A stretch of DNA of 64,000 nucleotides from Roseateles sp. (lineage in GTDB: Bacteria; Pseudomonadota; Gammaproteobacteria; Burkholderiales; Burkholderiaceae_C), in the NCBI RefSeq assembly GCF_019237615.1, contig NZ_JAFAGT010000001.1:1-64000 (forward strand). Reading direction: 5' to 3'. A program made the translations under genes and the position numbers. The notes beneath the pieces were generated by a model, which saw nothing but the letters and a program-made list of their open reading frames with translations, had not been told where the DNA came from and did not search any database. Below are positions 47,008-59,350 of this stretch, in pieces; the first letter of the stretch is position 1, and every line of letters starts with the position of its first letter.

Positions 47008-47082
47008 TTGAATCCCCTGTAGCCGCCGGCGCGCAGGTGCTGGCGGCGGCATCCACCCTCTCGATCCCGCTAGGAGTATTTG

Positions 47083-48498
47083 ATGGCCAAGACCGTCGCC
47101 GACGTGATGAACATGGTGAAGGAGAACGAAGTCAAGTTCGTCGACTTCCGCTTCACCGACACCCGTGGCAAGGAACACCATGTGTCCGTGCCCGTCTCCC
47201 ACTTTGACGAAGACAAGTTCACGTCGGGCCACGCCTTCGACGGCTCCTCGATCGCCGGCTGGAAGGGCATCGAGGCCTCGGACATGCTGCTCATGCCCGA
47301 TCCCAGCACGGCCAACATCGACCCCTTCTTCGAAGAGCCGACGCTGATCCTGTCTTGCGACGTCGTCGATCCCGCCGACGGCAAGGCCTACGAGCGCGAC
47401 CCGCGCTCGCTGGCCAAGCGCGCCGAGGCCTACCTGAAGGCGTCCGGCCTGGGCGACACCGCCTACTTCGGCCCGGAACCCGAGTTCTTCATCTTCGACA
47501 GCGTGCGCTGGGGCAATGAGATGTCGGGCTCGTTCTTCAAGATCGAGTCGGAAGAGGGCGCCTGGAACTCCTCCAAGGAGTACGAGCACGGCAACAGCGG
47601 CTACCGCCCCACCGTCAAGGGCGGCTATTTCCCCGTGCCGCCGGTCGACAGCGGCCAGGACATGCGCTCGGAGATGTGCCTGATCCTCGAGCAGATGGGC
47701 ATCCCGGTCGAAGTCCACCACCATGAAGTGGCGAACGCCGGCCAGATGGAAATCGGCACCAAGTTCAGCTCGCTCGTCGAGCGCGCCGACTGGACACAGC
47801 TGCAGAAGTACATCATCGCCAACGTGGCCCATGCCTACGGCAAGACGGCCACCTTCATGCCCAAGCCCCTGGTCGGCGACAACGGCAGCGGCATGCACGT
47901 GCACCAGTCCGTGTGGAAGGACGGCAAGAACCTGTTCGCAGGCGATGGCTATGCCGGCCTCTCCGAGTTCGCGCTGTACTACATCGGCGGCATCATCAAG
48001 CATGCCCGTGCGCTGAACGCCATCACCAACCCCGGCACGAACTCGTACAAGCGCCTGGTGCCCGGCTTCGAGGCGCCGGTCAAGCTGGCCTACTCTGCCA
48101 AGAACCGCTCGGCCTCGATCCGCATCCCCTACGTGGCCAATCCCAAGGGTCGCCGCGTCGAGGCGCGCTTCCCGGACCCCTCCGCCAACCCCTACCTGGC
48201 CTTCGCCGCGCTGCTGATGGCCGGCCTGGACGGCGTGGAGAACAAGATCCATCCGGGCGAAGCCGCCACCAAGGACCTGTACCACCTGCCGCCCGAGGAA
48301 GACGCGAAGATCCCGACCGTCTGCCACAGCCTGGACCAGGCGCTGGAGTACCTGGACAAGGACCGTGCCTTCCTGACCAAGGGCGGCGTGTTCACCGACG
48401 CTTACATTGATGCCTACATCGAGCTGAAGATGCAGGAGGTGACCCGCTTCCGCATGGCGACCCACCCGGTCGAGTTCGACATGTACTACGCGCTGTGA
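47083..48498 (+). CDS. glnA: type I glutamine synthetase
   Basis: A 471-residue enzyme that joins ammonia to glutamate with ATP, forming a dodecamer. Visible: [12 protein letters not shown] near residue 50, EPEFFIFD near 130, the ATP/Glu site [15 protein letters not shown] near 210, [14 protein letters not shown] near 270, [17 protein letters not shown] near 320 and the adenylylation-site region [10 protein letters not shown] with the Tyr near 398. AGGAG six bases upstream supports ATG 47083. Regulation: sigma-54 promoter and NtrC site upstream, a terminator downstream, and the sensor/regulator genes glnL-glnG following. Confidence 0.98.
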   Translation: MAKTVADVMNMVKENEVKFVDFRFTDTRGKEHHVSVPVSHFDEDKFTSGHAFDGSSIAGWKGIEASDMLLMPDPSTANIDPFFEEPTLILSCDVVDPADGKAYERDPRSLAKRAEAYLKASGLGDTAYFGPEPEFFIFDSVRWGNEMSGSFFKIESEEGAWNSSKEYEHGNSGYRPTVKGGYFPVPPVDSGQDMRSEMCLILEQMGIPVEVHHHEVANAGQMEIGTKFSSLVERADWTQLQKYIIANVAHAYGKTATFMPKPLVGDNGSGMHVHQSVWKDGKNLFAGDGYAGLSEFALYYIGGIIKHARALNAITNPGTNSYKRLVPGFEAPVKLAYSAKNRSASIRIPYVANPKGRRVEARFPDPSANPYLAFAALLMAGLDGVENKIHPGEAATKDLYHLPPEEDAKIPTVCHSLDQALEYLDKDRAFLTKGGVFTDAYIDAYIELKMQEVTRFRMATHPVEFDMYYAL

Positions 48499-48576
48499 TG
48501 GGCGCGGGCGGCATGCACGCTGCCGCCCTGCTCAGGGCGAGCTGCACGTCGTCGGCCCGCTCTCAATCCCCGCGGA

Positions 48577-48605
48577 GGGGCCGCCCATGCGGCCCCTTCT
48601 TTGTT
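48577..48605 (+). terminator. intrinsic terminator after glnA
   Basis: GGGGCCGC-CCAT-GCGGCCCC forms a perfect 8-bp stem with a 4-base loop, followed by TTCTTTGTT. It separates the highly expressed glnA from the DUF4124-glnL-glnG genes, which then depend on readthrough or a separate promoter. Confidence 0.85.
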
Positions 48606-48630
48606 CGCGGGTCTGCGCCACAATCTCCGC

Positions 48631-49122
48631 ATGTTGAATCGACTGTTGGCACCGTTGCTCGTCCTGGTCTGCCTGGGCGCTCAAGCCCAGGGCACGGTTT
48701 ACCGCTGTCCCGGCCCGCCGGTGCTCTACACCGATGCGCTGTCCGCCAAGGAGGCGCACGAGAAGGGCTGCCGCACGATAGAGGGCACGCCCATCACGGT
48801 GCTGCAGGCGCCCAAGCCGCGCCCCAGCATGGCCGCGGCGCCCGCCGCGGAAGGCGTGCGCGGTGGTGACAGCCGCGTCGACGCCGGCCAGCAGCGCGCG
48901 CGCGACGACCAGCGCCGCCAGGTGCTGCAGGCCGAACTGCGCCAGGCCGAGGAGCGGCTGGCGAACGCGCAGAAGGAATTCGGCAACGGCCAGGGCGAGC
49001 GCCGCGGTGACGAGCGCAACTATCAGAAGTACCTGGACCGCATGGCCGAGCTCAAGGACAGCATCGCCCGCTATGAGGCCGATGTGCAGGCGCTCAAGCG
49101 CGAGATCTCAAAACTTCCCTGA
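48631..49122 (+). CDS. DUF4124-like exported protein with coiled coil
   Basis: A 163-residue protein: signal peptide (MLNRLLAPLLVLVCLGAQAQG), a short DUF4124-like domain (TVYRCPGPPVLYTDALSAKEAHEKGC, with paired cysteines) and a long charged helix (QQRARDDQRRQVLQAELRQ onwards to IARYEADVQALKREISKL) likely to be a coiled coil. Function unknown. It sits between glnA and glnL, an order common in Burkholderiales; it may share a promoter with glnL. ATG 48631 gives the signal peptide. Confidence 0.78.
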   Translation: MLNRLLAPLLVLVCLGAQAQGTVYRCPGPPVLYTDALSAKEAHEKGCRTIEGTPITVLQAPKPRPSMAAAPAAEGVRGGDSRVDAGQQRARDDQRRQVLQAELRQAEERLANAQKEFGNGQGERRGDERNYQKYLDRMAELKDSIARYEADVQALKREISKLP

Positions 49123-49148
49123 GCATCGGCCCGGCGCCGTTGCGCGCC

Positions 49149-50246
49149 ATGACTGAAGCCTCCTTGCTGCCGGCCGAGTTCGCCGGCCTGGACCTGCTGG
49201 CCACCATGGTGGTCGTCGTCGGCGCCGACGGCGAATGCCTGTTCGCCAACGCGGCCTTCGAGAACGGCATGCGGCTGTCGCGCCGCACGGTGCAGAAGGC
49301 CCAGTTGCCCGACTGGTTCGATGACGCCCAGCGGCTGAGGGAGACGCTGGCCGGCGTCGCAGCCAACCACTATTCCAGCAGCCGCTTCGATGCGCTGCTG
49401 CGCCGCGGCACGTGGGCCCACGAGGACGGGCTGCCGGTGCACGTCATCGTGTCGCAGATGGACGCCGCCGAGGACGGCGCGCCGCGCGTGCTGGTGGAGC
49501 TCATCGAGATCGCCCAGCAGGCGCGCCAGGACCGCGATGAGCGCAGCCTCGACCAGGTGCAGGCCACCAAGGAGCTGACCCGCAACCTGGCCCACGAGAT
49601 CAAGAACCCCTTGGGCGGCATCCGCGGCGCTGCCCAGTTGCTGGCGCTGGAGTTGCAGGACGGCAACCCCGAGCTGACGGAGTACACCCAGGTCATCGTC
49701 CATGAGGTGGACCGGCTGCAGAGCCTGGTCGACCGGCTGCTGGCGCCGCACCGCAAGGCACCGGTCGTCGGCGACGTCAACATCCACGAGATCTGCGAGC
49801 GGGTGAGGGCGCTGGTGCTCGTCGAGCATCCCAGGGGACTCCGGATCCAGCGCGACTACGACACCTCGCTGCCCGACTTCCGCGGCGACCGCGAGCAGCT
49901 GATCCAGATGGTGTTGAACATCGTGCAGAACGCCGCCCAGTCGCTTGCGGCGCGCATGGCCGCCGGCGACGCCCAGATCGTGCTGCGCACGCGAGTGGCG
50001 CGGCAGGTCACGATAGGCAAGCAGCGCTGGCGCCTGGCATTGGAATTGCATATCGAGGACAACGGTCCCGGCGTCCCCGTCGAGATCCGTGACCGCATCT
50101 TCTTCCCGCTGGTGTCGGGGCGTGAGGGCGGCTCGGGGCTCGGACTCACGCTCGCGCAGACGATCGCGCAACAGCACCAGGGCATGATCGATTGCGAGAG
50201 CGAGCCTGGCCTGACCAATTTCCGTATCACGCTGCCCCTGCCTTGA
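49149..50246 (+). CDS. glnL: nitrogen regulation sensor kinase GlnL (NtrB)
   Basis: A 365-residue soluble kinase/phosphatase that controls GlnG in response to PII. A PAS-like domain (~15-115, LLATMVVVVGADGECLFANAAF) precedes the H-box NLAHEIKNPLGGIRGAAQ with His149, and the ATPase boxes NIVQNAAQSL, EDNGPGVPVEI and GGSGLGLTLA. Size and motifs match NtrB. It is followed by glnG 34 bases later, on the same strand. Confidence 0.96.
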   Translation: MTEASLLPAEFAGLDLLATMVVVVGADGECLFANAAFENGMRLSRRTVQKAQLPDWFDDAQRLRETLAGVAANHYSSSRFDALLRRGTWAHEDGLPVHVIVSQMDAAEDGAPRVLVELIEIAQQARQDRDERSLDQVQATKELTRNLAHEIKNPLGGIRGAAQLLALELQDGNPELTEYTQVIVHEVDRLQSLVDRLLAPHRKAPVVGDVNIHEICERVRALVLVEHPRGLRIQRDYDTSLPDFRGDREQLIQMVLNIVQNAAQSLAARMAAGDAQIVLRTRVARQVTIGKQRWRLALELHIEDNGPGVPVEIRDRIFFPLVSGREGGSGLGLTLAQTIAQQHQGMIDCESEPGLTNFRITLPLP

Positions 50247-50280
50247 CGCCACAAGCCGACGGGACGGGCCGAGGAATCTC

Positions 50281-51741
<1,461 letters not shown>

Positions 51742-51745
51742 GGAC

Positions 51746-52603
51746 TCAGGCGGGGTCGCCGAGGCCGCATCGGGCTGCGAGCACGGCGCGCATCCGCTCG
51801 ACCAGCTCAGCGATCGGCCCCGCGCCCTCCCAGGCGTAGATCGACACGGCCATCGAAGGCGCCGTGCCGAACGGCGCGTAGGGCCGCAGCCGATAGGCCG
51901 CCGCTGCATGCCTGGGCAGCAGCGACAGGCCCAGCCCGGCCTCCACGGCGACGCCGACGTTGTGCAGGCTGCTGCCGACGAAGGCGACGTACCAGCGCAG
52001 CTGCTCCTGCTCGATGCGTTCGAACATCGCGTCGCGGTAGAGGCCGCCCGGCGGGAAGGTGACCAGCGGCAGCGGCTGGGGCCAGGCATGCGGCGCGGCG
52101 GCACTCTCGAACCAGGCCATCGCCTCCGGGAAGCTGGCGCGGCAGTCAGGGCTGGCCTGAGCCTCCTTGACGATCGCGATGTCGAATTCGCCGGCGCGAT
52201 AGCGCCGTGTCAGCTCGCGGCTGAGCCCGGCGGTGACGTCCAGTCTGATCTCGCGATGACGCTGCGCGAAGGCGCCGAACACCGTCGCCATCTCGCCGCT
52301 GACGAGGTCCTCGGGCAGCCCGATGCGCAGGGACGCCGTGCCGGCCGGGTCGCCGAGGGCCGCCTCGGCCTCCTGCTGCAGCGTCAGCAGACGCCGCGCA
52401 TAGCCCAGCAGCCGTTCGCCGGCCGCCGTCGGCGCGACCGGCCGCGCCGCGCGGTCCACCAGTGCTGTGCCGACCGCGTCCTCCAGCCGGGCCAGTTGCT
52501 GGCTGATGGTGGACTGCGTCATCGCCAGGCGCTGCGCCGCCAGCGTGAAGCTGCGCGCATCCACGATGGCGGTGAAGGAGCGCAGCAGGCGGGGGTCGAG
52601 CAT
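51746..52603 (-). CDS. LysR-family transcriptional regulator
   Basis: A 285-residue regulator. The N-terminal helix-turn-helix is LRSFTAIVDARSFTLAAQRLAMTQSTISQQLARLE, followed by the two-lobed effector domain (LRIGLPEDLVSGEMATVFGAF, FDIAIVKEAQ, VEAGLGLSLLPRHAA). ATG 52603 is preferred; an in-frame ATG at 52618 is possible. It is divergent from a CDA-fold deaminase and a CynX-type transporter, which are its probable targets. The effector may be a purine or related base; this is inference from the neighbours. Confidence 0.92.
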   Translation of the reverse strand: MLDPRLLRSFTAIVDARSFTLAAQRLAMTQSTISQQLARLEDAVGTALVDRAARPVAPTAAGERLLGYARRLLTLQQEAEAALGDPAGTASLRIGLPEDLVSGEMATVFGAFAQRHREIRLDVTAGLSRELTRRYRAGEFDIAIVKEAQASPDCRASFPEAMAWFESAAAPHAWPQPLPLVTFPPGGLYRDAMFERIEQEQLRWYVAFVGSSLHNVGVAVEAGLGLSLLPRHAAAAYRLRPYAPFGTAPSMAVSIYAWEGAGPIAELVERMRAVLAARCGLGDPA

Positions 52604-52624
52604 CGCGCCATTTTCCATTCATTG

Positions 52625-52682
52625 TTGGAATGGACTTCATGTCGATATTTAATTTCCAAATACACGGGGCGCTCCCTAGTAT
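52625..52682. promoter_or_regulatory. candidate LysR operator and divergent promoter
   Basis: TTGGAA (52625-52630) and TTCCAA (52654-52659) form a long-spaced inverted repeat. TATTT-N7-AAATA (52646-52662) is a perfect dyad of the T-N11-A type used by LysR proteins. TAGTAT (52677-52682) is a possible -10 for the rightward deaminase gene. This is the only AT-rich part of the gap. Confidence 0.5.
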
Positions 52683-52728
52683 TGGGCGACCGTGGCCGTG
52701 GGTCACGCCTTGCTGACAGAGAAGCCCC

Positions 52729-53202
52729 ATGAACGACGAGAACCATTGGCTGCGCGAAGCCATGGCACTGGCCCGCGCGAACATCGGCGCCGGCGGGCGC
52801 CCCTTTGGTGCGGTGGTGGTCCGCGGCGGTGCGTTGATCGCCGCCGGCGTCAATGAGATCCATGCCAGCCATGACCCGACAGCGCATGCCGAAATGGTGG
52901 CAATACGCGCGGCCAGCCGCCGGCTCGGCTCGCCCGACCTGAGCGGCTGCGCCGTCTATGCCAGTGGCCACCCCTGCCCGATGTGCATGGCCGCGATGCG
53001 GATGTCCGGCGTGGTGAGGGTCGCCTACGCCCATTCCAATGACGACGCCGCGCCGTTCGGCCTGTCGACGGCCGCCATCTACGAGGACCTCGCCAGGCCC
53101 CAGGCCCAGCAGTCCATGTCGATCTGCCACCTGCCGGTGCGGCAGCAAGGCCTGCCGGAGCTCTACGCCGAGTGGGTCGACGCCGCCAAGAAGCTTGGTT
53201 AG
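52729..53202 (+). CDS. CDA-fold nucleobase deaminase, guanine-deaminase-like
   Basis: A 157-residue zinc deaminase. Zinc and proton-shuttle residues are in DPTAHAEMVAIR (HAE) and HPCPMCMAAM (PCxxC). RPFGAVVVRGG and the C-terminal FGLSTAAIYEDLARP resemble the short guanine deaminase of Bacillus more than tRNA adenosine deaminase TadA. It would deaminate a purine base in the cytoplasm; guanine is the best guess. Followed six bases later by a CynX/NimT-type transporter, and divergent from a LysR regulator. The window also encodes the unrelated amidohydrolase-type GuaD. Confidence 0.85.
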   Translation: MNDENHWLREAMALARANIGAGGRPFGAVVVRGGALIAAGVNEIHASHDPTAHAEMVAIRAASRRLGSPDLSGCAVYASGHPCPMCMAAMRMSGVVRVAYAHSNDDAAPFGLSTAAIYEDLARPQAQQSMSICHLPVRQQGLPELYAEWVDAAKKLG

Positions 53203-53208
53203 CGCGCG

Positions 53209-54345
53209 GTGAGCGGGACGTCTTCATGGGCCGCCCAGGCGCGGCTGCTGGCCGTCGTCGTGCTGGCGGGGCTGAGCCTGCGGCCCTTCATGACCGGCAT
53301 AGGTCCTCTGGCGGTCGACATCGGCGCGCAGACCGGGCTGGGCCTGAAGGGCCTGGCGCTGCTGACGCTGGTGCCCATGCTGCTGATGGGCCTGTTCGCC
53401 TTCGCCGGGCCGTCGCTGCAGGCGCGCTTCGGCGCGCGGCGCACGGCCGTGGCCGCGCTGGCCCTGCTCGTTCTGGGGGGCGCGCTGCGCCTGTTCGCTG
53501 CACGGGGCTGGCAGATGGTGGGCACGGCGGTGCTGCTGGGCCTGGGCGCGGCGCTGGTGCAGGCGCTGCTGCCCGGCGTCATCAAGCGCCAGTTTCCCCA
53601 CCGCGCCGGCATGGTCACGGGGCTGTATTCGGCCATGCTGATGGGCGGCGGTGCGCTCGGCGCACAGTTGGCGCCGGTCGTCGCCGGCGCCACCGGGGAT
53701 TGGCGACAAGGCCTGGCCTGGACGGCGCTGCCGGCCGCGCTCGCCCTCGTGCTGGCTGCGCGCTACCTGCCACGCGATGGCGCCGCGCGGCGCAGCGCCG
53801 ATGCCGCCGCCGGCCTGCTCGGGCGGCCACGTGTCTGGCTGCTGATGGCCTGCTTCGGCCTCGTGAACGGCGGCTATTCCAGCGTCGTGGCCTGGCTCGC
53901 CCCCTTCTATCGCGAGCAGGGCTGGACGGCCACGGCCAGCGGCGGCCTGCTCGCCAGCCTGGCGGCGGCCCAGGCCTGCGCGGCGCTGCTGCTGCCGGTG
54001 CTCGCCGGCCGGGACGGAGACCGCCGCCCCTGGCTATGGCTGACGTCGGCGCTGCAGGCGGCCGGCTTCGCCGCGCTGGCCTGGAGGCCCGGCGCGGCGC
54101 CCGTTGTGTCGGCGCTGCTGCTGGGCGCGGGGCTGGGGGGCTGCTTCGCGCTGTCCATGGTCGTCGCGCTGGAGCACCTGGGCGACCCGGCGCGAGCCGG
54201 CGCGCTGTCGGCGCTGATGCAGGGCGGCGGCTTCCTGGCCGGCTGGCTGATGCACCTTGGCTGCGTCGCCGTCGTCGCTTGGCTGTACGGGCAGGTCTCG
54301 CCGCGCAGCTACGCCGCGGCGCTACCGCTCGCTCAGGCCCGCTGA
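53209..54345 (+). CDS. CynX/NimT-family MFS transporter
   Basis: A 378-residue membrane protein with about twelve hydrophobic segments, starting at GTG 53209. LSLRPFMTGIGPL near residue 25 corresponds to the SLRPPxTGVGPL-type signature of the CynX/NimT group (cyanate and nitroimidazole-linked transporters). Lying six bases after a nucleobase deaminase, it may export or import a related small molecule. The 3' end overlaps the convergent MBL-fold gene by 13 bases. Confidence 0.87.
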   Translation: MSGTSSWAAQARLLAVVVLAGLSLRPFMTGIGPLAVDIGAQTGLGLKGLALLTLVPMLLMGLFAFAGPSLQARFGARRTAVAALALLVLGGALRLFAARGWQMVGTAVLLGLGAALVQALLPGVIKRQFPHRAGMVTGLYSAMLMGGGALGAQLAPVVAGATGDWRQGLAWTALPAALALVLAARYLPRDGAARRSADAAAGLLGRPRVWLLMACFGLVNGGYSSVVAWLAPFYREQGWTATASGGLLASLAAAQACAALLLPVLAGRDGDRRPWLWLTSALQAAGFAALAWRPGAAPVVSALLLGAGLGGCFALSMVVALEHLGDPARAGALSALMQGGGFLAGWLMHLGCVAVVAWLYGQVSPRSYAAALPLAQAR

Positions 54346-55295
54346 GCGCTCGCCTTGTCCAGCCACACCTCCAGCCCCTGAGCGTTCAGCTCGGCGTCCA
54401 GCGCTAGCCAGTCGTGCGCCGCGCCGCCTTGGTAACCGTGGGCTTGCAGCCGCCCGAGGTAGCCGCCCAGCAGCCCGGTCTTCAGGTGGGTGTGGCGGTC
54501 CGGCGCGTCTCGCAGTGACTCGGCCAGCGCCACCATCTCGTCCACCTGGCTCAGCAGCAGCGCGGCCAGGCGCCGCACCTCCTCGACCGAGCCGCCGATG
54601 CGGCCGTAGTGCGTGACCTGCATGGCCACCGGCTCGGCCTCGAGCAGCCGCGCGACGGTGACCTTCAGCGCGTCGGGCTCGAACTGCACCGGCGTCGACG
54701 TGGGCAGCACCCAGGCGCGTCCGTCCACGTCGAAGACACGATAGGACAGGCCGAAGGTGTCGCCAGTGAACCAGCTGCGGCTCCTCGCATCCCAGATCGC
54801 ATGGTGGTGCTTGGCGTGGCCGGGGCTGTCGATGAAGCGCAGCGGCCGGCCGGCCAGATGGACGATCTGCTCGTCATGCGTCGCCTCGGCGCGCTCGGCC
54901 GGCACCGGCACCAACTTGCCGTAGCTGCGCTGCATCTCCTCCTCGCCATAGACGGCCAGCGCCCCCAGCCACAGTACCTTGGGGTCCACCATGTGGCGCA
55001 GCCCGCGCGGGTGGATGAGGGCCCGGGCGCGGGGCAAGGACTCCATCAGCAGGCCAACGCCGCCGGCATGGTCGAGGTGGACATGGGTCGGGATGACCCA
55101 GTCGACGGCGTCTGGCGCCAGGCCTAGCGCGCTCAGCGCCGCCAGCAGGCGCGGCACCGCATGGTTGGTGCCGGTATCGATGAAGGCGGCTCGGCCGTCC
55201 TCCACCATCAGATAGGCCGCGTCGAAGCGCGGGCGCTGGAAGCCGGTGTCGATGGCATAGATGCCGTGGCCGAGGTCTTCGATGAAATCAAGCAT
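54333..55295 (-). CDS. MBL-fold metallo-hydrolase
   Basis: A 320-residue protein of the metallo-beta-lactamase fold. The metal motif HxHxDH is in IPTHVHLDHAGGVG near residue 90; later ligands are in FIDSPGHAKHHHAIWD and WFTGDTFGLSY. It begins MLDFIEDLGHGIYAIDTGF. The C-terminal third is an extra helical region. The substrate is unknown; the size and the second half resemble lactonase- or glyoxalase-like MBL proteins of unassigned function. Divergent from def with 54 bases between starts. Confidence 0.88.
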   Translation of the reverse strand: MLDFIEDLGHGIYAIDTGFQRPRFDAAYLMVEDGRAAFIDTGTNHAVPRLLAALSALGLAPDAVDWVIPTHVHLDHAGGVGLLMESLPRARALIHPRGLRHMVDPKVLWLGALAVYGEEEMQRSYGKLVPVPAERAEATHDEQIVHLAGRPLRFIDSPGHAKHHHAIWDARSRSWFTGDTFGLSYRVFDVDGRAWVLPTSTPVQFEPDALKVTVARLLEAEPVAMQVTHYGRIGGSVEEVRRLAALLLSQVDEMVALAESLRDAPDRHTHLKTGLLGGYLGRLQAHGYQGGAAHDWLALDAELNAQGLEVWLDKASAQRA

Positions 55296-55349
55296 GGGGG
55301 GAGAGGGGCTTCCTAGAATCGCCGCTCACGATAGCCGAAGGAGGCCGCG

Positions 55350-55886
55350 GTGGCGGTGTACGAGATTCTGAAGATGGGCGATCCGCGCCTGCTGCGCGTC
55401 GCCAAGCCGGTCACCGAGTTCGGCACGCCGGCACTCAAGGCCTTGATTGCCGACATGTTCGAGACGATGGCAGCAGCCAGTGGCGCGGGCCTGGCGGCGC
55501 CACAGATCGGCGTCGACCTGCGTCTGGTCATCTTTGGTTACACGAGGAATGTGCGCTACCCGGACGCGCCGCCCGTGCCGCCCACCGTGCTGATCAACCC
55601 GGTCATCGAGGTGCTGGACGGCGGGCGCGCCGAGGGTTGGGAGGGCTGCTTGTCGGTGCCGGGGCTGCGTGGCGTCGTCGAACGCGACGAGCGCATCCGC
55701 TACACCGGCTTCGATGCCGACGGCAACGCCATGGATCGCATCGCCGAGGGCTTCCACGCCCGCGTCGTTCAGCATGAGTGCGACCACCTGGACGGCGTCC
55801 TCTACCCGATGCGGGTCAAGGACTTCACGCGCTTCGGCTTCACGTCGGTGCTGTTTCCGGAGCTGGATGCCAACGCCGATGATTGA
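55350..55886 (+). CDS. def: peptide deformylase
   Basis: A 178-residue deformylase that removes the N-formyl group from new proteins. The three motifs are [13 protein letters not shown] (motif 1), EGCLSVPG (motif 2 with the metal Cys) and [15 protein letters not shown] (motif 3 with both metal His and the catalytic Glu). The GTG start is set by AAGGAGG five bases upstream. It stands alone rather than with fmt, so it may be a second, stand-alone copy. TAGAAT just before 55320 may be its -10. Confidence 0.95.
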   Translation: MAVYEILKMGDPRLLRVAKPVTEFGTPALKALIADMFETMAAASGAGLAAPQIGVDLRLVIFGYTRNVRYPDAPPVPPTVLINPVIEVLDGGRAEGWEGCLSVPGLRGVVERDERIRYTGFDADGNAMDRIAEGFHARVVQHECDHLDGVLYPMRVKDFTRFGFTSVLFPELDANADD

Positions 55887-55956
55887 AACGTTTGTAAGCG
55901 CCGTGCACCGGCTGCGCCAGCGGCACGTTAGGGTGCCGCAAAGGAGCCTCAAGCAC

Positions 55957-57969
<2,013 letters not shown>

Positions 57970-57978
57970 GGCCCCTAG

Positions 57979-58623
57979 CTAGCCGAGCAGCGGCCGCAGC
58001 GCCGGCCAGACGTTGTCCAGCATGTGCGGGTGCGCCTTGGCCAGCGGGTGGATGCGGTCCGGCTGGAACCAGTCCATTGCATCGGCGCGATCGGCCACGC
58101 CCTTCAGCAGAAAGGGCACCAGGCCGGCATGGGTCTGCTTGGCCACGTCGGCGAACAAGCCCTCGAAGTCGCGTACATAGCCGCTGCCGTAATTGGGCGG
58201 CACCTGCATGCCGACGACGATGACCTTGGCGCCGGCCGACTGTGCGGCGCGCGTCATCGCCAGCAGGTTGTCGCGCGTGCTGGACAGCGGCAGGCCGCGC
58301 AGCGCGTCGTTGCCGCCCAGTTCCAGGATGACGACGGCGGGCTTGTGCGTGCGCAGTGCCATCGGCAGCCGGCTGCGGCCGCCAGAGGTCGTGTCGCCGC
58401 TGATGCTGGCGTTGACGACGCGATGCGGCTTCCTCTGCTCGGCCAGCCGGGCCTGCAGCAGCGCGACCCAGCCCGTGCCGGTCTTGAGTCCGTACTCGGC
58501 CGACAGGCTGTCGCCGACGACGAGGATGACGGGCGCCTCGGCCGCCGCGGCCCCTGACGTCCAGCCGGCCATCACCCCCAGGCTAAAGTGCGCCAACACC
58601 CAACGCCGCCGCAGTCCCGACAT
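57979..58623 (-). CDS. tesA: TesA-like SGNH/GDSL lysophospholipase/arylesterase
   Basis: A 214-residue periplasmic esterase. A signal peptide (RRRWVLAHFSLGVMAGWTSGAAAA) precedes the SGNH blocks: block I VVGDSLSAEYGL with the catalytic Ser, block II SISGDTTSGG, block III ELGGNDALRG and block V FQPDRIHPLAKAH with the Asp and His. It is like E. coli TesA (thioesterase I/protease I/lysophospholipase). Its ATG overlaps the ATG of the divergent ybbA-like gene in the four bases CATG. Confidence 0.93.
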   Translation of the reverse strand: MSGLRRRWVLAHFSLGVMAGWTSGAAAAEAPVILVVGDSLSAEYGLKTGTGWVALLQARLAEQRKPHRVVNASISGDTTSGGRSRLPMALRTHKPAVVILELGGNDALRGLPLSSTRDNLLAMTRAAQSAGAKVIVVGMQVPPNYGSGYVRDFEGLFADVAKQTHAGLVPFLLKGVADRADAMDWFQPDRIHPLAKAHPHMLDNVWPALRPLLG

Positions 58624-59293
58624 GCCCGAAGCCCTTGTTCAAGTTGACCAGATCACCAAGCGCGTGAGCGACGCGACCGGGGAGTTGACGATTCTGCATG
58701 ACATCAGCTTCACGCTGACCGCCCGGGAGTCGGTCGCCATCGTCGGCGCATCGGGCTCGGGCAAGAGCACGCTGCTCGCCATCCTGGCGGGCCTGGACAC
58801 GCCCAGCGGCGGCACCGTGAAGCTGCGCGGCCAGGATCTGTTCACGCTGGATGAGGACCAGCGCGCCGCGGTGCGCGCGCGCGAGCTGGGTTTCGTGTTC
58901 CAGAGCTTCCAGCTGCTGCCCAACCTGACGGCGCTGGAGAACGTCATGCTGCCGCTGGAGCTGCGCGGCGAGCGCGATGCACGCGAGCAGGCCGCGGCCA
59001 TGCTGGCCCGCGTCGGCTTGGGCGAGCGCCTGGGCCATTACCCGCGCGTGCTGTCTGGCGGCGAGCAGCAGCGCGTGGCGCTGGCGCGCGCATTTGTGCA
59101 GCGCCCGGCCCTTCTGCTGGCCGACGAGCCGACCGGCAGCCTGGACTTCGCGACCGGCGCCTCGGTGATGGCGCTGATGTTCGAGCTCAATCGCGAGGCT
59201 GGAACGACGCTGGTTCTCGTCACCCACGACCGCGAGATCGCGGCGCGCTGCGAGCGCCAGCTGCGCATCGAGGCCGGCCGACTGGCCGCCTGA
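58622..59293 (+). CDS. ybbA: YbbA-type ABC transporter ATP-binding protein (LolD-like family)
   Basis: A 223-residue ATPase of the MacB/LolD group. Walker A is VGASGSGKSTLL, the Q loop lies in LGFVFQSFQLLPNLTALENV, the signature is YPRVLSGGEQQRVALARAF and Walker B is PALLLADEPTGSLD. E. coli places ybbA beside tesA together with the permease ybbP. Here the permease is missing: the next gene (59351) is convergent and unrelated. There is no ribosome-binding site before the ATG, which overlaps the tesA start. Confidence 0.92.
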   Translation: MPEALVQVDQITKRVSDATGELTILHDISFTLTARESVAIVGASGSGKSTLLAILAGLDTPSGGTVKLRGQDLFTLDEDQRAAVRARELGFVFQSFQLLPNLTALENVMLPLELRGERDAREQAAAMLARVGLGERLGHYPRVLSGGEQQRVALARAFVQRPALLLADEPTGSLDFATGASVMALMFELNREAGTTLVLVTHDREIAARCERQLRIEAGRLAA

Positions 59294-59300
59294 AAGAGAA

Positions 59301-59330
59301 AAGCCCGCTGACCTTGCGATCAGCGGGCTT
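59301..59330. terminator. terminator between ybbA and the PpiC-type gene
   Basis: AAGCCCGCTGA and TCAGCGGGCTT form a perfect 11-bp stem with an 8-base loop between convergent genes. The A-rich AAAGAGAAAA before the stem becomes a U-rich tail on the minus strand, so it mainly ends the PpiC transcript; rightward it lacks a good T run. Confidence 0.8.
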
Positions 59331-59350
59331 AGCGGTTTCGGCGCGAGGGC

